NCBI RefSeq assembly: GCF_025961315.1 | Contig: NZ_JAOQNK010000001.1 | Span: 3,100,001-3,164,000, forward strand | DNA: 64,000 bases | Direction of reading: 5' to 3' | Source: Sphingobacterium kitahiroshimense | GTDB lineage: Bacteria > Bacteroidota > Bacteroidia > Sphingobacteriales > Sphingobacteriaceae | Part shown: positions 1-12,919 of the stretch, piece after piece | Layout: each line of letters starts with the position of its first letter | Position numbering within the stretch: the stretch's first letter is position 1 | Position numbers and translations under genes: made by a program | Notes under the pieces: generated by a model | What the model was told of the DNA's origin: nothing | Databases searched by the model: none | The model's input: the letters and a program-made list of their open reading frames with translations, nothing else

Positions 1-1897
1 AAGTCGCAGGATAACAAACACCTTCTTTAACATTATGTACAGGTGAATATCCCTTCAGATAATCAAACATCTCTTTGCTGTCATTAGCAGTACCATAATC
101 ATATCCCCAACCTGCTCCAGCTGTAAATGTATGATAACGTAACATATCCAGCACTCCTACTGCTGGTAAAGCTACTTTTGCAATAGTTGGATCTAAGGTA
201 ATGGTTGCCCCAACGAGCAATCCTCCATTTGAACCTCCAGATAGTGCAGTATAATCAGGAGAAGTATAGCCATTGCTCTGTAAATACTTTGCTGCGGCAA
301 TAAAATCGTTAAACACATTCAGCTTATTAAACTGACGGCCACCATCATGCCATTTTTGACCATATTCGCCTCCACCTCGTAAGTTTGCGACAGCATATAC
401 GCCACCATTTTGAATCCAATTGGCTGTAGATACACTAAAACCAGGAGTCAAACTGATATTAAAGCCACCATAACCGTAAACAATGGTCGGATTTTTACCA
501 TCCAGCTTCAATCCCTTTTTGTGCGTGATGATCATTGGAACTTTTGTTCCATCTTTTGATGTGTAGAAAACCTGTTTAGATTCAAACTCATCTGAATTAA
601 ACTTCACTTTAGGTTTAATATAAACCTCAGATTGTCCATTGTCTACATTAAATGTAAAACTTGTAGATGGGGTGATGTAATTTGAAAAACCGTAATAGAT
701 TGTTTTTTCCTTTTTCTTACCGGAGAAACCTGCAGCAGTTCCTACACCCGGTAATTTGATCTCACGGATTTTTTTTCCTGTATAATCGTATTGCTCAATA
801 ACTGAGATTGCATCTTTAAGATAATTAGCAAATAAATAACCGCCACCAGTCGAAACTTCAAGAACATTTTCCGTTTGAGGAATAACATCAATCCAGTTCT
901 TCGATTCAGGTTGACGAATGTTCATCTTCACCAATTTATTATTTGGTGCATTTAAATTTGTTTGCACATAAAAAGTATCGCCATCATTATCAATAATACT
1001 TGTGTTACTGTCAAATCCACTTAAGATGTTGATGATCTTACTTCCAGGCTTAGATAAATCCTGTACATACAATTCATTGCCGGTCGTTGTATTTGCGGCA
1101 GAAATGATTAAAAACCGCTCATCATCCGTTAAGTTGGCACCGATATAACGGCGTTGAACAGCAGCTCCACCGAAAATCATTTTATCTTTTGCCTGAGCGA
1201 TACCTAGTTGATGAAAATAAACTTTATGCTGATCTGTTTTCTCCGATAATTCTGAGCCTTTCGGTTTATCATAGCTGGAGTAATAAAATCCAGTATTCCC
1301 CTTCCAGGCAATACCTGAGAATTTGATATCAATTAACGTCTCACCAATTTGTTTTTTATCAGCAGTATTCAAAATAATTACTTTTCTCCAATCCGAGCCT
1401 CCTTCTGAAATAGAATAAGCCATCAAACTACCGTCTTTTGAAAAACTTACATCTGACAAAGAAGTTGATCCATCTTTAGAAAATGTATTTGGATCTAAAA
1501 AGACCTCTTCCTTTCCACCTTTATTTGATTTTCTATATAGAACGGCGTGTTGCTGCAAACCATCATTTTTATAAAAATAAGTATAAGCACCCTCTATAAA
1601 AGGAGTTCCAACTTTCTCATAATTCCAAATATCTGTCAATTGTTGTTTCAGCTGATCGCGATATGGAATCTGAGCTAAATAATCATACGTCACTTTATTT
1701 TGTGCAACAACCCAAGATTTTGTATCCGCTGCTAAGTCATTTTCCAACCAACGGTAAGGATCTGGCACTGATTCGCCAAAGAACTGATCAACTACCTGAC
1801 CTTTTTTTGTTTCTGGATATTTCAATTCTTGTGCGTTTCCAAGATGTACGGACGACATAGCTATTACTGTTAAAATTAAACTCAGTTTTTTATTCAT
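1..1897 (-). CDS. Prolyl oligopeptidase, S9A family (3' end cut by window edge)
   Basis: Serine peptidase that cleaves short peptides after proline. Reading the minus strand from the ATG at 1897 gives an open frame of about 632 codons that runs off the window. The N-terminus (MNKKLSLILTVIAMSSVHL, then GNAQE) is a signal peptide, so the enzyme is probably periplasmic. The next stretch, with DPYRWLEN, is the typical start of an S9A propeller domain. The nucleophile motif GGSNGG is present with Ser556, close to Ser554 of the porcine enzyme. The catalytic Asp and His should lie beyond the window edge and cannot be checked. The family is usually about 690-710 residues, so roughly 60-80 are missing. 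It is divergent from the M1 aminopeptidase at 2047, so two exported peptidases sit back to back. Confidence 0.93.
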   Translation of the reverse strand, partial: MNKKLSLILTVIAMSSVHLGNAQELKYPETKKGQVVDQFFGESVPDPYRWLENDLAADTKSWVVAQNKVTYDYLAQIPYRDQLKQQLTDIWNYEKVGTPFIEGAYTYFYKNDGLQQHAVLYRKSNKGGKEEVFLDPNTFSKDGSTSLSDVSFSKDGSLMAYSISEGGSDWRKVIILNTADKKQIGETLIDIKFSGIAWKGNTGFYYSSYDKPKGSELSEKTDQHKVYFHQLGIAQAKDKMIFGGAAVQRRYIGANLTDDERFLIISAANTTTGNELYVQDLSKPGSKIINILSGFDSNTSIIDNDGDTFYVQTNLNAPNNKLVKMNIRQPESKNWIDVIPQTENVLEVSTGGGYLFANYLKDAISVIEQYDYTGKKIREIKLPGVGTAAGFSGKKKEKTIYYGFSNYITPSTSFTFNVDNGQSEVYIKPKVKFNSDEFESKQVFYTSKDGTKVPMIITHKKGLKLDGKNPTIVYGYGGFNISLTPGFSVSTANWIQNGGVYAVANLRGGGEYGQKWHDGGRQFNKLNVFNDFIAAAKYLQSNGYTSPDYTALSGGSNGGLLVGATITLDPTIAKVALPAVGVLDMLRYHTFTAGAGWGYDYGTANDSKEMFDYLKGYSPVHNVKEGVCYPAT

Positions 1898-1921
1898 GTT
1901 TTTTTCAAATGAGGTTATAAA

Positions 1922-1929
1922 CAAATTTA
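1922..1929 (-). promoter_or_regulatory. Possible -7 element for the prolyl oligopeptidase gene
   Basis: The minus strand reads TAAATTTG, matching the Bacteroidota -7 consensus TAnnTTTG, 25 bases upstream of the ATG at 1897. No clear TTG is seen at the expected -33 position, so this is a motif match only. Confidence 0.4.
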
Positions 1930-2046
1930 ATAAATTATAACGTGTTTCAGCGTCGCTTAAATAATTAGATTAGGCAAACATTTTTTCAACAAAATTCGTT
2001 TACTACAGAAAATATCGCAAATTGCCTAAGTATAAATTAACATCGA

Positions 2047-4221
2047 ATGATTCATAAAATATTTTTAACGCTAAGTGTACTAACTGCTGCCAGCTTAACA
2101 ACAGTATTTGCACAACCTAATCAAGCGTTACCGATCAATCAATACCGGGCCACAGAGACTAAAATCAATGATTTGGTCCATACTAAACTGAATGTAAAAT
2201 TTGATTACGGAAAACGCTACCTATATGGAGAAGAATGGTTGACGCTAAAACCTCACTTCTATCCGACCGACTCTTTACGCTTAGATGCCAAGGGGATGGA
2301 CATAAAAGAGATTGCATTACAAGAAGGTAATCAAAAAACACCACTCAAATATGATTATGATGGCGAATCGCTATTCATTAACTTAGGAAAACCATTTCAA
2401 GGGACCGAGAAATACACCATTTATATAGCCTACACTTCTAAACCAGATGAATTAAAAGCCAAAGGCAGTGCGGCAATTTCCGATGCAAAAGGATTGTATT
2501 TTATCAACCCGGATGGAAAAGTTCCAAATAAACCGATCCAGATATGGACACAGGGTGAAACGGAGGCCTCTTCGGCCTGGTTTCCTACCATAGATAAACC
2601 AAATCAAAAAACTACTTCTGAAATCTCCATTACGGTGCAGGACCACTATACAACCCTTTCTAATGGAGCGTTAACAGCACAGCATAAAAATACGGATGGT
2701 ACCCGAACAGATACTTGGGAAATGACCCAAGCTCATGCTCCATACTTATTTATGATGGCCGTTGGTGATTTCAAAATAACAAATGATCACTACAAATCCA
2801 TTCCGGTAGATTATTACCTCGAACCAAAATACGCTCCATATGCGAAAGATATATTCGGCAAAACACCAGCAATGATGGCTTACTACAGTCAAATTTTAGG
2901 CGTAGAATATCCCTGGAATAAATATGCCCAAGTAGTTGCGCGAGACTATGTATCGGGAGCTATGGAAAATACAACCGCAACTTTACATGGTGAACCGGTA
3001 CAAAAGACAACACGGGAATTACTAGATGATAATGAGGAAGGAACTATTGCCCATGAACTATTTCATCAATGGTTCGGTGATTTAGTAACAGCCGAATCAT
3101 GGTCAAATCTGACCATGAATGAATCTTTTGCAACATTTGGAGAGGTGATATGGCGCGGTCATGATGGCGGACAAGATAAAGAAGATAAATCTCGGTTTGA
3201 AAAACTGCAAAGTTATTTAAGATCGACCAAAAATGGAATAAGCCCTACCTTAGCACGCTTTCATTATAACGATAAAGAAGATATGTTTGATAATATTTCC
3301 TATTCAAAAGGATCGGTAATTCTCTATGCATTAAAAAATCAGATGGGAGATGCTGCTTTCTATAAATCGTTACAAAAATATTTAACAGACAATGCCCATA
3401 AAACAGGAGAAACGCACCAGCTTCGACTTGCTATGGAAGAAATAACAGGTAAAGATTGGAGTCCATATTTCAATCAATGGTATTATCAAGGCGGTCATCC
3501 TATTTTAAATATCCAATATACTTATGAAAATGGGACGCAGAAATTAGCCATTAAGCAGATGCAGGATGTCAGCTTACAAACGTTCACTTTACCTTTAAGC
3601 ATCGATTTTTATACGGCAAATGGAAAAGAGACTAAAACTATTCTTATTAATCAGCGAGCACAGGAATTTAGTTTTCCTTTTGAACAAAAACCTGATTTTA
3701 TCGATTTTGATCCTGCTAAAATATTGGTTGGTGAGGTTATCGATAATAAAACAATGTCCGACTATACGTATCAATATCAAAATGTACCGACCTATTATAA
3801 CCGTATTAAAGCTATTGGATATGCCTTACACAATAAAAATACGGAAACAACAAAATTGTTAATAGAAGCATTAAACGACAAAGAAGAAGATCTTAGAGCT
3901 GCTGCAATTCAAGGATTGGATTTAACAGATCCATCCGTTAAAAATAGTGTTGAAGCAAAAATTATCTCCATGGCGCAACAGGATCCCAAAACGAAAGTAA
4001 GAGCTTCAGCATTGGCCGCATTAGGAAATAGCGATAATCATAAATACTTGCCTATTATTGAAAAAGGTCTAAAAGAACAATCCTATGCTGTATTAAGTGC
4101 ATCATTGCTGGCCATAAAAAAAATCGCTCCTTCAAAATTGAATAAATCAATTGAATCATTGGATTCCGAAGCAAAAGCATATTTAGCACCATTCATCAAA
4201 CAGCTTAAAGAAAAACGCTGA
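2047..4221 (+). CDS. Exported M1 family zinc aminopeptidase
   Basis: Removes N-terminal residues from peptides. A signal peptide (MIHKIFLTLSVLTAASLTTVFA) predicts export. The substrate-recognition motif is GAMEN, within SGAMENTTA. The zinc site is HELFH (His336, Glu337, His340) with the third ligand Glu359 in TMNESFATFGE. The last ~150 residues contain repeated helical pairs (AAAIQGLDL, ASALAALGN) resembling HEAT/armadillo repeats, consistent with the helical C-terminal domain of M1 enzymes. At 724 residues it is shorter than PepN (~870) but normal for exported Bacteroidota M1 peptidases. The start is directly followed by the signal peptide. It is divergent from the prolyl oligopeptidase, and both are probably used in peptide nutrition. 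Confidence 0.95.
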   Translation: MIHKIFLTLSVLTAASLTTVFAQPNQALPINQYRATETKINDLVHTKLNVKFDYGKRYLYGEEWLTLKPHFYPTDSLRLDAKGMDIKEIALQEGNQKTPLKYDYDGESLFINLGKPFQGTEKYTIYIAYTSKPDELKAKGSAAISDAKGLYFINPDGKVPNKPIQIWTQGETEASSAWFPTIDKPNQKTTSEISITVQDHYTTLSNGALTAQHKNTDGTRTDTWEMTQAHAPYLFMMAVGDFKITNDHYKSIPVDYYLEPKYAPYAKDIFGKTPAMMAYYSQILGVEYPWNKYAQVVARDYVSGAMENTTATLHGEPVQKTTRELLDDNEEGTIAHELFHQWFGDLVTAESWSNLTMNESFATFGEVIWRGHDGGQDKEDKSRFEKLQSYLRSTKNGISPTLARFHYNDKEDMFDNISYSKGSVILYALKNQMGDAAFYKSLQKYLTDNAHKTGETHQLRLAMEEITGKDWSPYFNQWYYQGGHPILNIQYTYENGTQKLAIKQMQDVSLQTFTLPLSIDFYTANGKETKTILINQRAQEFSFPFEQKPDFIDFDPAKILVGEVIDNKTMSDYTYQYQNVPTYYNRIKAIGYALHNKNTETTKLLIEALNDKEEDLRAAAIQGLDLTDPSVKNSVEAKIISMAQQDPKTKVRASALAALGNSDNHKYLPIIEKGLKEQSYAVLSASLLAIKKIAPSKLNKSIESLDSEAKAYLAPFIKQLKEKR

Positions 4222-4224
4222 TGG

Positions 4225-4259
4225 TAATTTTTAATGGATGTTATTTCCATTAAAAATTA
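4225..4259 (+). terminator. Hairpin after the M1 aminopeptidase
   Basis: Perfect 14-bp inverted repeat (4225-4238 with 4246-4259, arms TAATTTTTAATGGA and complement, 7-nt loop) starting 4 bases after the stop codon. It lacks a clean T tract, so termination is inferred from position and stem. Confidence 0.5.
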
Positions 4260-4322
4260 GAATTGTAAAAAACAAATTTATCGAAGTTTGAAATCCGAAG
4301 TGATTTAGGTAGTTTTGACCAC

Positions 4323-5072
4323 ATGTCAACAGGAAAAAATATCTATTTCGCTTCGGATTTTCATTTGGGATCTTATCCACAAAGTAAATCCAAAGAAAGG
4401 GAACGTCTAATTATATCTTGGCTTGATCATATTAAAGATGATGTTGCTGAATTATATTTAGTCGGTGATATTTTTGACTTTTGGTTTGAATACAGTACCG
4501 TTGTACCAAAAGGATATATTCGTTTTCTAGGAAAACTGGCAGAATTGGTGGATAAGGGAGTCAAATTAACCATCTTTAAAGGAAATCATGACATGTGGAT
4601 GTTCGATTATTTTAAAAACGAACTGCAAGCAACTATTGTCGATGACGAACTACTCATAAACCGAGATCAAAAATCTTTTTATCTCCATCATGGTGATGGC
4701 TTAGGTGCGGGAGATCGTAAATATAAAATCTTAAAAAAATTCTTCCGAAGTAAGACCTGTCAATGGCTATTTGCAAGATTGCACCCAAATTTAGGAATCG
4801 GCATTGCCACACGCTGGTCAAAACACAGTCGACTTGCTAATAATGAAGATGAGCATTTTTTAGGTGAAGATCAGGAATGGCTCATTGGTTATGCAAAAGA
4901 AATGGAAGCCAAGCAGCACCATGATTTCTACATTTTCGGACATCGTCATTTACCTTATGACATCAAACTTTCGGATCAGAGCCGAGTGATAAACTTAGGT
5001 GAATGGATGAATTACCAGACCTATGCAGTCTGGGATGGTCATAAACTAAAACTTGAAAAATGGTCGAAATAA
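4323..5072 (+). CDS. lpxH: UDP-2,3-diacylglucosamine diphosphatase, LpxH-like metallophosphoesterase
   Basis: Predicted to hydrolyse UDP-2,3-diacylglucosamine to lipid X and UMP in lipid A synthesis, at the cytoplasmic face of the inner membrane. The calcineurin-like metal site is complete: Asp12 and His14 (SDFHLG), Asp49 (GDIFDFW), Asn88-His89-Asp90 (GNHDMW), His122/His123 (HHGDGLG) and GHRH (207-209). GDIFDFWFE and the HHGD block are characteristic of the LpxH/LpxG-type family rather than generic phosphodiesterases. Its length of 249 residues matches LpxH (~240). It overlaps the following Crp/Fnr gene by 13 nt, so the two are co-transcribed. Exact substrate is inferred from family resemblance. 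Confidence 0.85.
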   Translation: MSTGKNIYFASDFHLGSYPQSKSKERERLIISWLDHIKDDVAELYLVGDIFDFWFEYSTVVPKGYIRFLGKLAELVDKGVKLTIFKGNHDMWMFDYFKNELQATIVDDELLINRDQKSFYLHHGDGLGAGDRKYKILKKFFRSKTCQWLFARLHPNLGIGIATRWSKHSRLANNEDEHFLGEDQEWLIGYAKEMEAKQHHDFYIFGHRHLPYDIKLSDQSRVINLGEWMNYQTYAVWDGHKLKLEKWSK

Positions 5073-5638
5073 AAAAAAGTTTACGCGATTGCCTTTTGAG
5101 TTACTACCCCTTAGAAGCAGATGACATTGAGGCTATAGAAGCTATTACGACCGAAGTCCATATCCCTCGGAATACCATCATTATACAACAGGACAAACTG
5201 CAACATGATATCTACATACTATCATCAGGATTAGCACGCGTCTATTATGAAGTTCCTAATAGAGAAATCACACTTGATTTTAATGATGCAGGCTGTATGC
5301 TGATGTCGATCAATACCTACGCCCGAAATGAGCCTGGATATGAAAACATTGCTATTGTAGAAGATGCTACTTTATTTAAAATAAACTCTCCCGCCCTTTT
5401 TAGGTTGTATGAAGAAAATATTCGCATTGCTAACTTAGGGAGAAAAATTGCAGAGTACGAGTTTATTAAAATTGAACAGAGAGCGATGTCCAAACTTTTC
5501 AATACTGCACAAAGTAGATATATGGATCTGCTAGACAAATACCCCACTTATATCAACCGTATCAAATTAGGTTACATTGCCTCCTATTTAGGAATTTCCC
5601 AAGTCACCCTAAGCCGTATCCGCGCCAACATTCGGTAA
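5060..5638 (+). CDS. Crp/Fnr family transcriptional regulator
   Basis: N-terminal cyclic-nucleotide-binding-like beta-barrel (roughly residues 20-120; ILSSGLARVYYE resembles the typical 'sSGLvRvyy' strand) and a C-terminal winged helix ending in GYIASYLGISQVTLSRIR, the usual short HTH of Bacteroidota Crp/Fnr proteins. The 192-residue length fits. No Fe-S cysteine cluster is visible, so it is not an oxygen-sensing FNR. The ATG lies within the end of lpxH (13-nt overlap). The SMR exporter starts 62 bp downstream and is the obvious candidate target, but nothing in the sequence proves that. Confidence 0.85.
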   Translation: MVEIKKSLRDCLLSYYPLEADDIEAIEAITTEVHIPRNTIIIQQDKLQHDIYILSSGLARVYYEVPNREITLDFNDAGCMLMSINTYARNEPGYENIAIVEDATLFKINSPALFRLYEENIRIANLGRKIAEYEFIKIEQRAMSKLFNTAQSRYMDLLDKYPTYINRIKLGYIASYLGISQVTLSRIRANIR

Positions 5639-5700
5639 TTTTTTAACATTAGTAAAAAATAATTACGCTAATTGTATCCATCTTTGCAAAAAAAAAGGCT

Positions 5701-6030
5701 ATGAATTGGATATTATTAATTTTAGGTGGGTTATTTGAAATTGGGTTTACCACCTGCTTAGGAAAGGCAAAACAAAGCGAAGGTTCTGCCATGTATCTTT
5801 GGTATTTCGGATTTGTCCTTTCCCTGTTTTTAAGCATGGGTTTACTAATCAAAGCAACGCAAACATTACCGCTCGGTACTGCTTATGCAGTTTGGACAGG
5901 AATTGGTGCCGTAGGAACAGTTTTAATCGGAATCTTCTTCTTTAAAGAACCTGCAGATTTTTGGCGCATATTCTTCATTTTCACTCTTATCGCATCTATT
6001 GTAGGCTTGAAGGCAGTTTCTTCACATTAA
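5701..6030 (+). CDS. SMR family exporter, Gdx/SugE (guanidinium) subtype
   Basis: Small four-helix inner-membrane transporter that works as an antiparallel dimer and exports cations against protons. The essential Glu13 is present in the first helix (GGLFEIGF). The third-helix block LPLGTAYAVWTGIGAVG is almost identical to SugE/Gdx, whose known substrate is guanidinium, rather than to EmrE/Qac drug exporters. The 109-residue length is normal. The upstream region has none of the conserved features of a guanidine riboswitch that I can recognise. Instead the gene follows a Crp/Fnr regulator, with a near-consensus -7 element (CATCTTTG, 5679-5686) close to the start. Confidence 0.88.
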   Translation: MNWILLILGGLFEIGFTTCLGKAKQSEGSAMYLWYFGFVLSLFLSMGLLIKATQTLPLGTAYAVWTGIGAVGTVLIGIFFFKEPADFWRIFFIFTLIASIVGLKAVSSH

Positions 6031-6065
6031 GCAATAGAACTATTATTAAATCGACAAAATTTCTT

Positions 6066-6073
6066 TACTTTTG
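6066..6073 (+). promoter_or_regulatory. -7 promoter element for prfA
   Basis: TACTTTTG matches the Bacteroidota TAnnTTTG consensus 50 bp before the prfA ATG. No TTG stands 19-20 bp upstream. Confidence 0.45.
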
Positions 6074-6122
6074 TAAGCTTAAAAGCTCTTGCGCATGTCG
6101 CAGGGTTTGAATAATGTGAATT

Positions 6123-7196
6123 ATGTTAGAAAAATTACAGGCGATAAAAGAAAGATGGGAAGAAGTGGAGGCTGAATTAAGCAATCCAGAGACCATCAAA
6201 GATATGAAGCGTTTTGCCAAATTAAATAAAGAATACAAAGATTTAGGCAAAATCGTAGATCAGTACCATATTTACAGAAATATGGTAAGCAATATCGATA
6301 CCAATAAAGATATTATCAGCAATGAGAAAGATCAAGAACTTCGCGATATGGCGAAAGAAGAACTTGATGAATTATTAGTTGCAAAAGAAGAGAAGGAAGA
6401 TGAAATCCGCATGATGCTGATTCCGAAAGATCCGGAAGATGACAAAAATGCAATTTTAGAGATTCGTGGTGGTACTGGTGGTGATGAAGCGGCATTATTT
6501 GCCGGAGATTTATACCGTATGTATACCCGTTTCTTTGAAACCAAAGGCTGGAAAGTTGAGGTTATGGATGTAACGGAAGGAACTTCTGGTGGCTATAAAG
6601 AGGTAATCTTGAAAGTAATGGGTGAAGATACTTACGGGCAATTGAAATATGAATCAGGTGTACACCGTGTACAACGTGTTCCTGATACAGAAACGCAAGG
6701 TCGTGTCCATACTTCTGCGGCATCTGTTGCTGTTCTTCCAGAAGCTGAAGAAGTGGATGTTGACATCAACCCAGGAGATGTTGAGATGCATACGTCACGT
6801 TCAGGTGGTGCCGGTGGTCAGAACGTCAATAAGGTAGAAACAAAAGTACAGTTGACTCACAAACCTTCTGGTATTGTAGTGGTATGTCAAGTAGAACGTT
6901 CTCAATTAGCGAACCGTGAATTGGCAATGGAAATGCTTCGTACTAAACTTTACGAGATCGAATTGAACAAAAAGAACGGCGATATTGCAGCAAAAAGAAA
7001 AACTTTAGTCTCAACCGGTGACCGTTCTGCAAAAATTCGTACTTATAACTACCCTCAGGGAAGATTTACAGAGCACCGTATTGGAATGACAACATACAAT
7101 TTACCAGCTATTTTGGACGGTGATATTCAGCCGATTATCGACGCATTACAGTTCGCTGAGAATGCAGAAAAGATGAAAGACGGAGCCGTAGACTAG
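6123..7196 (+). CDS. prfA: Peptide chain release factor 1
   Basis: Terminates translation at UAA and UAG by triggering hydrolysis of peptidyl-tRNA. The catalytic GGQ motif is at residues 231-233 ([16 protein letters not shown]). The codon-recognition loop [20 protein letters not shown] carries a PxT tripeptide (PDT), typical of RF1; RF2 would carry SPF. The N-terminal helical domain and the length of 357 residues match RF1 (360 in E. coli). No programmed frameshift is present, as expected for RF1. The gene is monocistronic, between the SMR exporter and the tRNA-Asp cluster. Confidence 0.97.
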   Translation: MLEKLQAIKERWEEVEAELSNPETIKDMKRFAKLNKEYKDLGKIVDQYHIYRNMVSNIDTNKDIISNEKDQELRDMAKEELDELLVAKEEKEDEIRMMLIPKDPEDDKNAILEIRGGTGGDEAALFAGDLYRMYTRFFETKGWKVEVMDVTEGTSGGYKEVILKVMGEDTYGQLKYESGVHRVQRVPDTETQGRVHTSAASVAVLPEAEEVDVDINPGDVEMHTSRSGGAGGQNVNKVETKVQLTHKPSGIVVVCQVERSQLANRELAMEMLRTKLYEIELNKKNGDIAAKRKTLVSTGDRSAKIRTYNYPQGRFTEHRIGMTTYNLPAILDGDIQPIIDALQFAENAEKMKDGAVD

Positions 7197-7236
7197 TTTT
7201 TTTTAAAATAATATTAGCAAATAAAGAAATAAACGC

Positions 7237-7244
7237 TATATTTG
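7237..7244 (+). promoter_or_regulatory. -7 promoter element for the tRNA-Asp cluster
   Basis: TATATTTG fits TAnnTTTG exactly and lies 25 bp upstream of the first tRNA-Asp. No clear -33 TTG is seen. Confidence 0.55.
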
Positions 7245-7269
7245 CACACCTTCAAGAGAGAAGGTAAAC

Positions 7270-7346
7270 GGTCTGGTAGTTCAGCTGGTTAGAATACATG
7301 CCTGTCACGCATGGGGTCGCGGGTTCGAGTCCCGTCCAGACCGCCA
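7270..7346 (+). tRNA. tRNA-Asp (GTC), copy 1
   Basis: Full cloverleaf with acceptor GGTCTGG/CCAGACC, D-arm AGCTGGTTAGA, anticodon GTC in CCTGTCACG, T-loop GGTTCGAGTCC, discriminator G and encoded CCA. Confidence 0.97.
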
Positions 7347-7370
7347 GAAATAAGAGAGTAATCTCGAATA

Positions 7371-7383
7371 GTTCTTTAACAAC
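7371..7383 (+). promoter_or_regulatory. boxA-like antitermination/processing sequence in the tRNA-Asp cluster
   Basis: GTTCTTTAACAAC between tRNA-Asp copies 1 and 2 resembles the boxA core (E. coli TGCTCTTTAACA). Similar GTTCTTT sequences occur in both rRNA operons of this window. Function in a tRNA transcript is inferred. Confidence 0.45.
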
Positions 7384-7394
7384 ATTTAAAATTT

Positions 7395-7471
7395 GGTCCG
7401 GTAGTTCAGCTGGTTAGAATACATGCCTGTCACGCATGGGGTCGCGGGTTCGAGTCCCGTCCGGACCGCCA
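7395..7471 (+). tRNA. tRNA-Asp (GTC), copy 2
   Basis: Same as copy 1 except for acceptor GGTCCGG/CCGGACC: the fifth pair is C-G instead of T-A, changed on both sides. CCA is encoded. Confidence 0.97.
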
Positions 7472-7497
7472 ATTTTAAATAACATTTTACATTTTTC

Positions 7498-7574
7498 GGT
7501 CTGGTAGTTCAGCTGGTTAGAATACATGCCTGTCACGCATGGGGTCGCGGGTTCGAGTCCCGTCCAGACCGCCA
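7498..7574 (+). tRNA. tRNA-Asp (GTC), copy 3
   Basis: Acceptor GGTCTGG/CCAGACC like copy 1, anticodon GTC, encoded CCA. Confidence 0.97.
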
Positions 7575-7588
7575 AAAAAAGTAAAAAC

Positions 7589-7662
7589 GGTCCGGTAGTT
7601 CAGCTGGTTAGAATACATGCCTGTCACGCATGGGGTCGCGGGTTCGAGTCCCGTCCGGACCG
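7589..7662 (+). tRNA. tRNA-Asp (GTC), copy 4, without encoded CCA
   Basis: Acceptor GGTCCGG/CCGGACC like copy 2, anticodon GTC. After the discriminator G the sequence is CTG rather than CCA, so the 3' end must be added by the CCA-adding enzyme. Confidence 0.96.
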
Positions 7663-7670
7663 CTGGAATA

Positions 7671-7704
7671 AAAAAGCTTTCAATGAAAATTGAAAGCTTT
7701 TTTT
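7671..7704 (+). terminator. Intrinsic terminator of the tRNA-Asp cluster
   Basis: Stem AAAGCTTTCAAT/ATTGAAAGCTTT followed by a run of seven T, 9 bp after the last tRNA. Confidence 0.9.
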
Positions 7705-8010
7705 GTTTATTAGAACTTCTCCCTAATTCACCTATTCTTTTTTATTACATTTTCTATAGATAGCTTTTAGTATAGCTATACGAAATATGCTTAACGCAAG
7801 ACATGTTCAACTTCATGAACATCTAAATACCTTATTATTTTAACGCTTTTCATCTATTTTTCAAACCCAGAGATAGATCTAGCAGATTATTGTGGCAAGT
7901 CTCTACCCTAACATCATTTTTGACCCACAATAGCGCAAGACAAGATTATCATTGGCTAACTGTCTAAATTAAACATACAATCTAAAATTCCGATCAATAT
8001 ATAGATACTG
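7705..8010. other. Intergenic region, no gene seen
   Basis: About 300 bp of A+T-rich sequence between two convergent transcription units. No convincing reading frame, RNA gene or repeat is visible. Confidence 0.6.
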
Positions 8011-8012
8011 AC

Positions 8013-8053
8013 AAAAAAAGAAGCCTTAATATGCAAGGCATACTAAGGCTTCT
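8013..8053 (-). terminator. Terminator of the GH2 gene
   Basis: Stem AGAAGCCTTA/TAAGGCTTCT (8019-8053), with an A tract at 8013-8019 that becomes a U tract on the minus-strand transcript. Confidence 0.85.
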
Positions 8054-8075
8054 CTCCTGCTTTATTATAAAGCTA

Positions 8076-12125
<4,050 letters not shown>

Positions 12126-12146
12126 TTATTAAATAGAGGTTGTCCA

Positions 12147-12176
12147 CAAAAATATAAGCAATATAATGAAATACAA
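12147..12176 (-). promoter_or_regulatory. Promoter of the GH2 gene (TTG-N19-TATTTTTG)
   Basis: On the minus strand a TTG at 12176-12174 is followed after exactly 19 bases by TATTTTTG (12154-12147), a full match to the Bacteroidota consensus, 22 bp before the ATG. Confidence 0.7.
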
Positions 12177-12179
12177 GTA

Positions 12180-12915
12180 CCTACAATTAATCATTCGATT
12201 GCGTAAAATTTATATATAAGATCCTGTTTAAATTTTGTTCAATAAAGTTTTATGGCGGACCGTTCAATATTTTCCATTAGCAGTTCTTAATTTCGACATA
12301 ATCTTTGATTATTTGTTAAACCATGAAAACGCTTTTCAATTATCCTCCTTTGCTCTTCATCCTTAAGTAATATTAAAGATGCTGTTCGTGAATAGATTAT
12401 ATAGATATTATGTAGGTATTATGTAGGTATTATGTAGGTTTAGTGTATCTTATTAAGTTACAGTACACCTATATTATCATTACATTACAGATACGGTACA
12501 ATAGCATATTATCTTTAATCCACCAAGTTAATTCCCTTTAACAATAACCAACACATAATTAGTTTTTAGCATTTCAAAAGGTAGCATCAAATTAGAAGGC
12601 AATATCGGTGGGCATTTCTTTTAGAAAGCGCATTAATAGTAAAACTGCTTTCTCTCATATATGATTTTTAAATAGGCTCTAAAGATGAATTAGTGCCATT
12701 CCATTCAAAAAGTTAATCAGGAAAGCATCAGAAAGATCTAAGTGGCCAAAATCAAAAATAAACTTGATGCACACGAAACCGTTATTTTTTTCGTTTAAAA
12801 AATTTACGCTTATCAAAAAAAAAGAGTAGGTTTGGCCCTACGTAGAATGGGTTTTTCTACCAAACAACACAAATATTAAACTCGTTGGGTTACTATTAGT
12901 TATATTAAGGTATTA
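12180..12915. other. Long intergenic region upstream of the sigma factor gene
   Basis: About 740 bp without a supportable gene, A+T-rich on both strands. It contains three tandem 11-bp units (listed separately) and a small stem GTAGG/CCTAC near 12826-12841, about 80 bp before the sigma factor. The length suggests a regulatory leader, but no known riboswitch is recognised. Confidence 0.5.
12406..12438. repeat. Three tandem copies of an 11-bp unit
   Basis: TATTATGTAGG is repeated three times without mismatch (12406, 12417, 12428). The period is close to one helical turn, so the units lie on one face of the DNA. Confidence 0.9.
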
Positions 12916-12919
12916 ATAG

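Noticed and set aside
5640..5700. Possible guanidine riboswitch upstream of the SMR exporter
   Set aside because: The gap is only 62 bp and lacks the conserved loops I would expect; a promoter-like -7 element lies there instead.
7270..7662. CRISPR-like pattern of ~75-bp repeats with short spacers
   Set aside because: The repeats fold as tRNA-Asp with anticodon GTC; spacers are of uneven length (14-48 nt).
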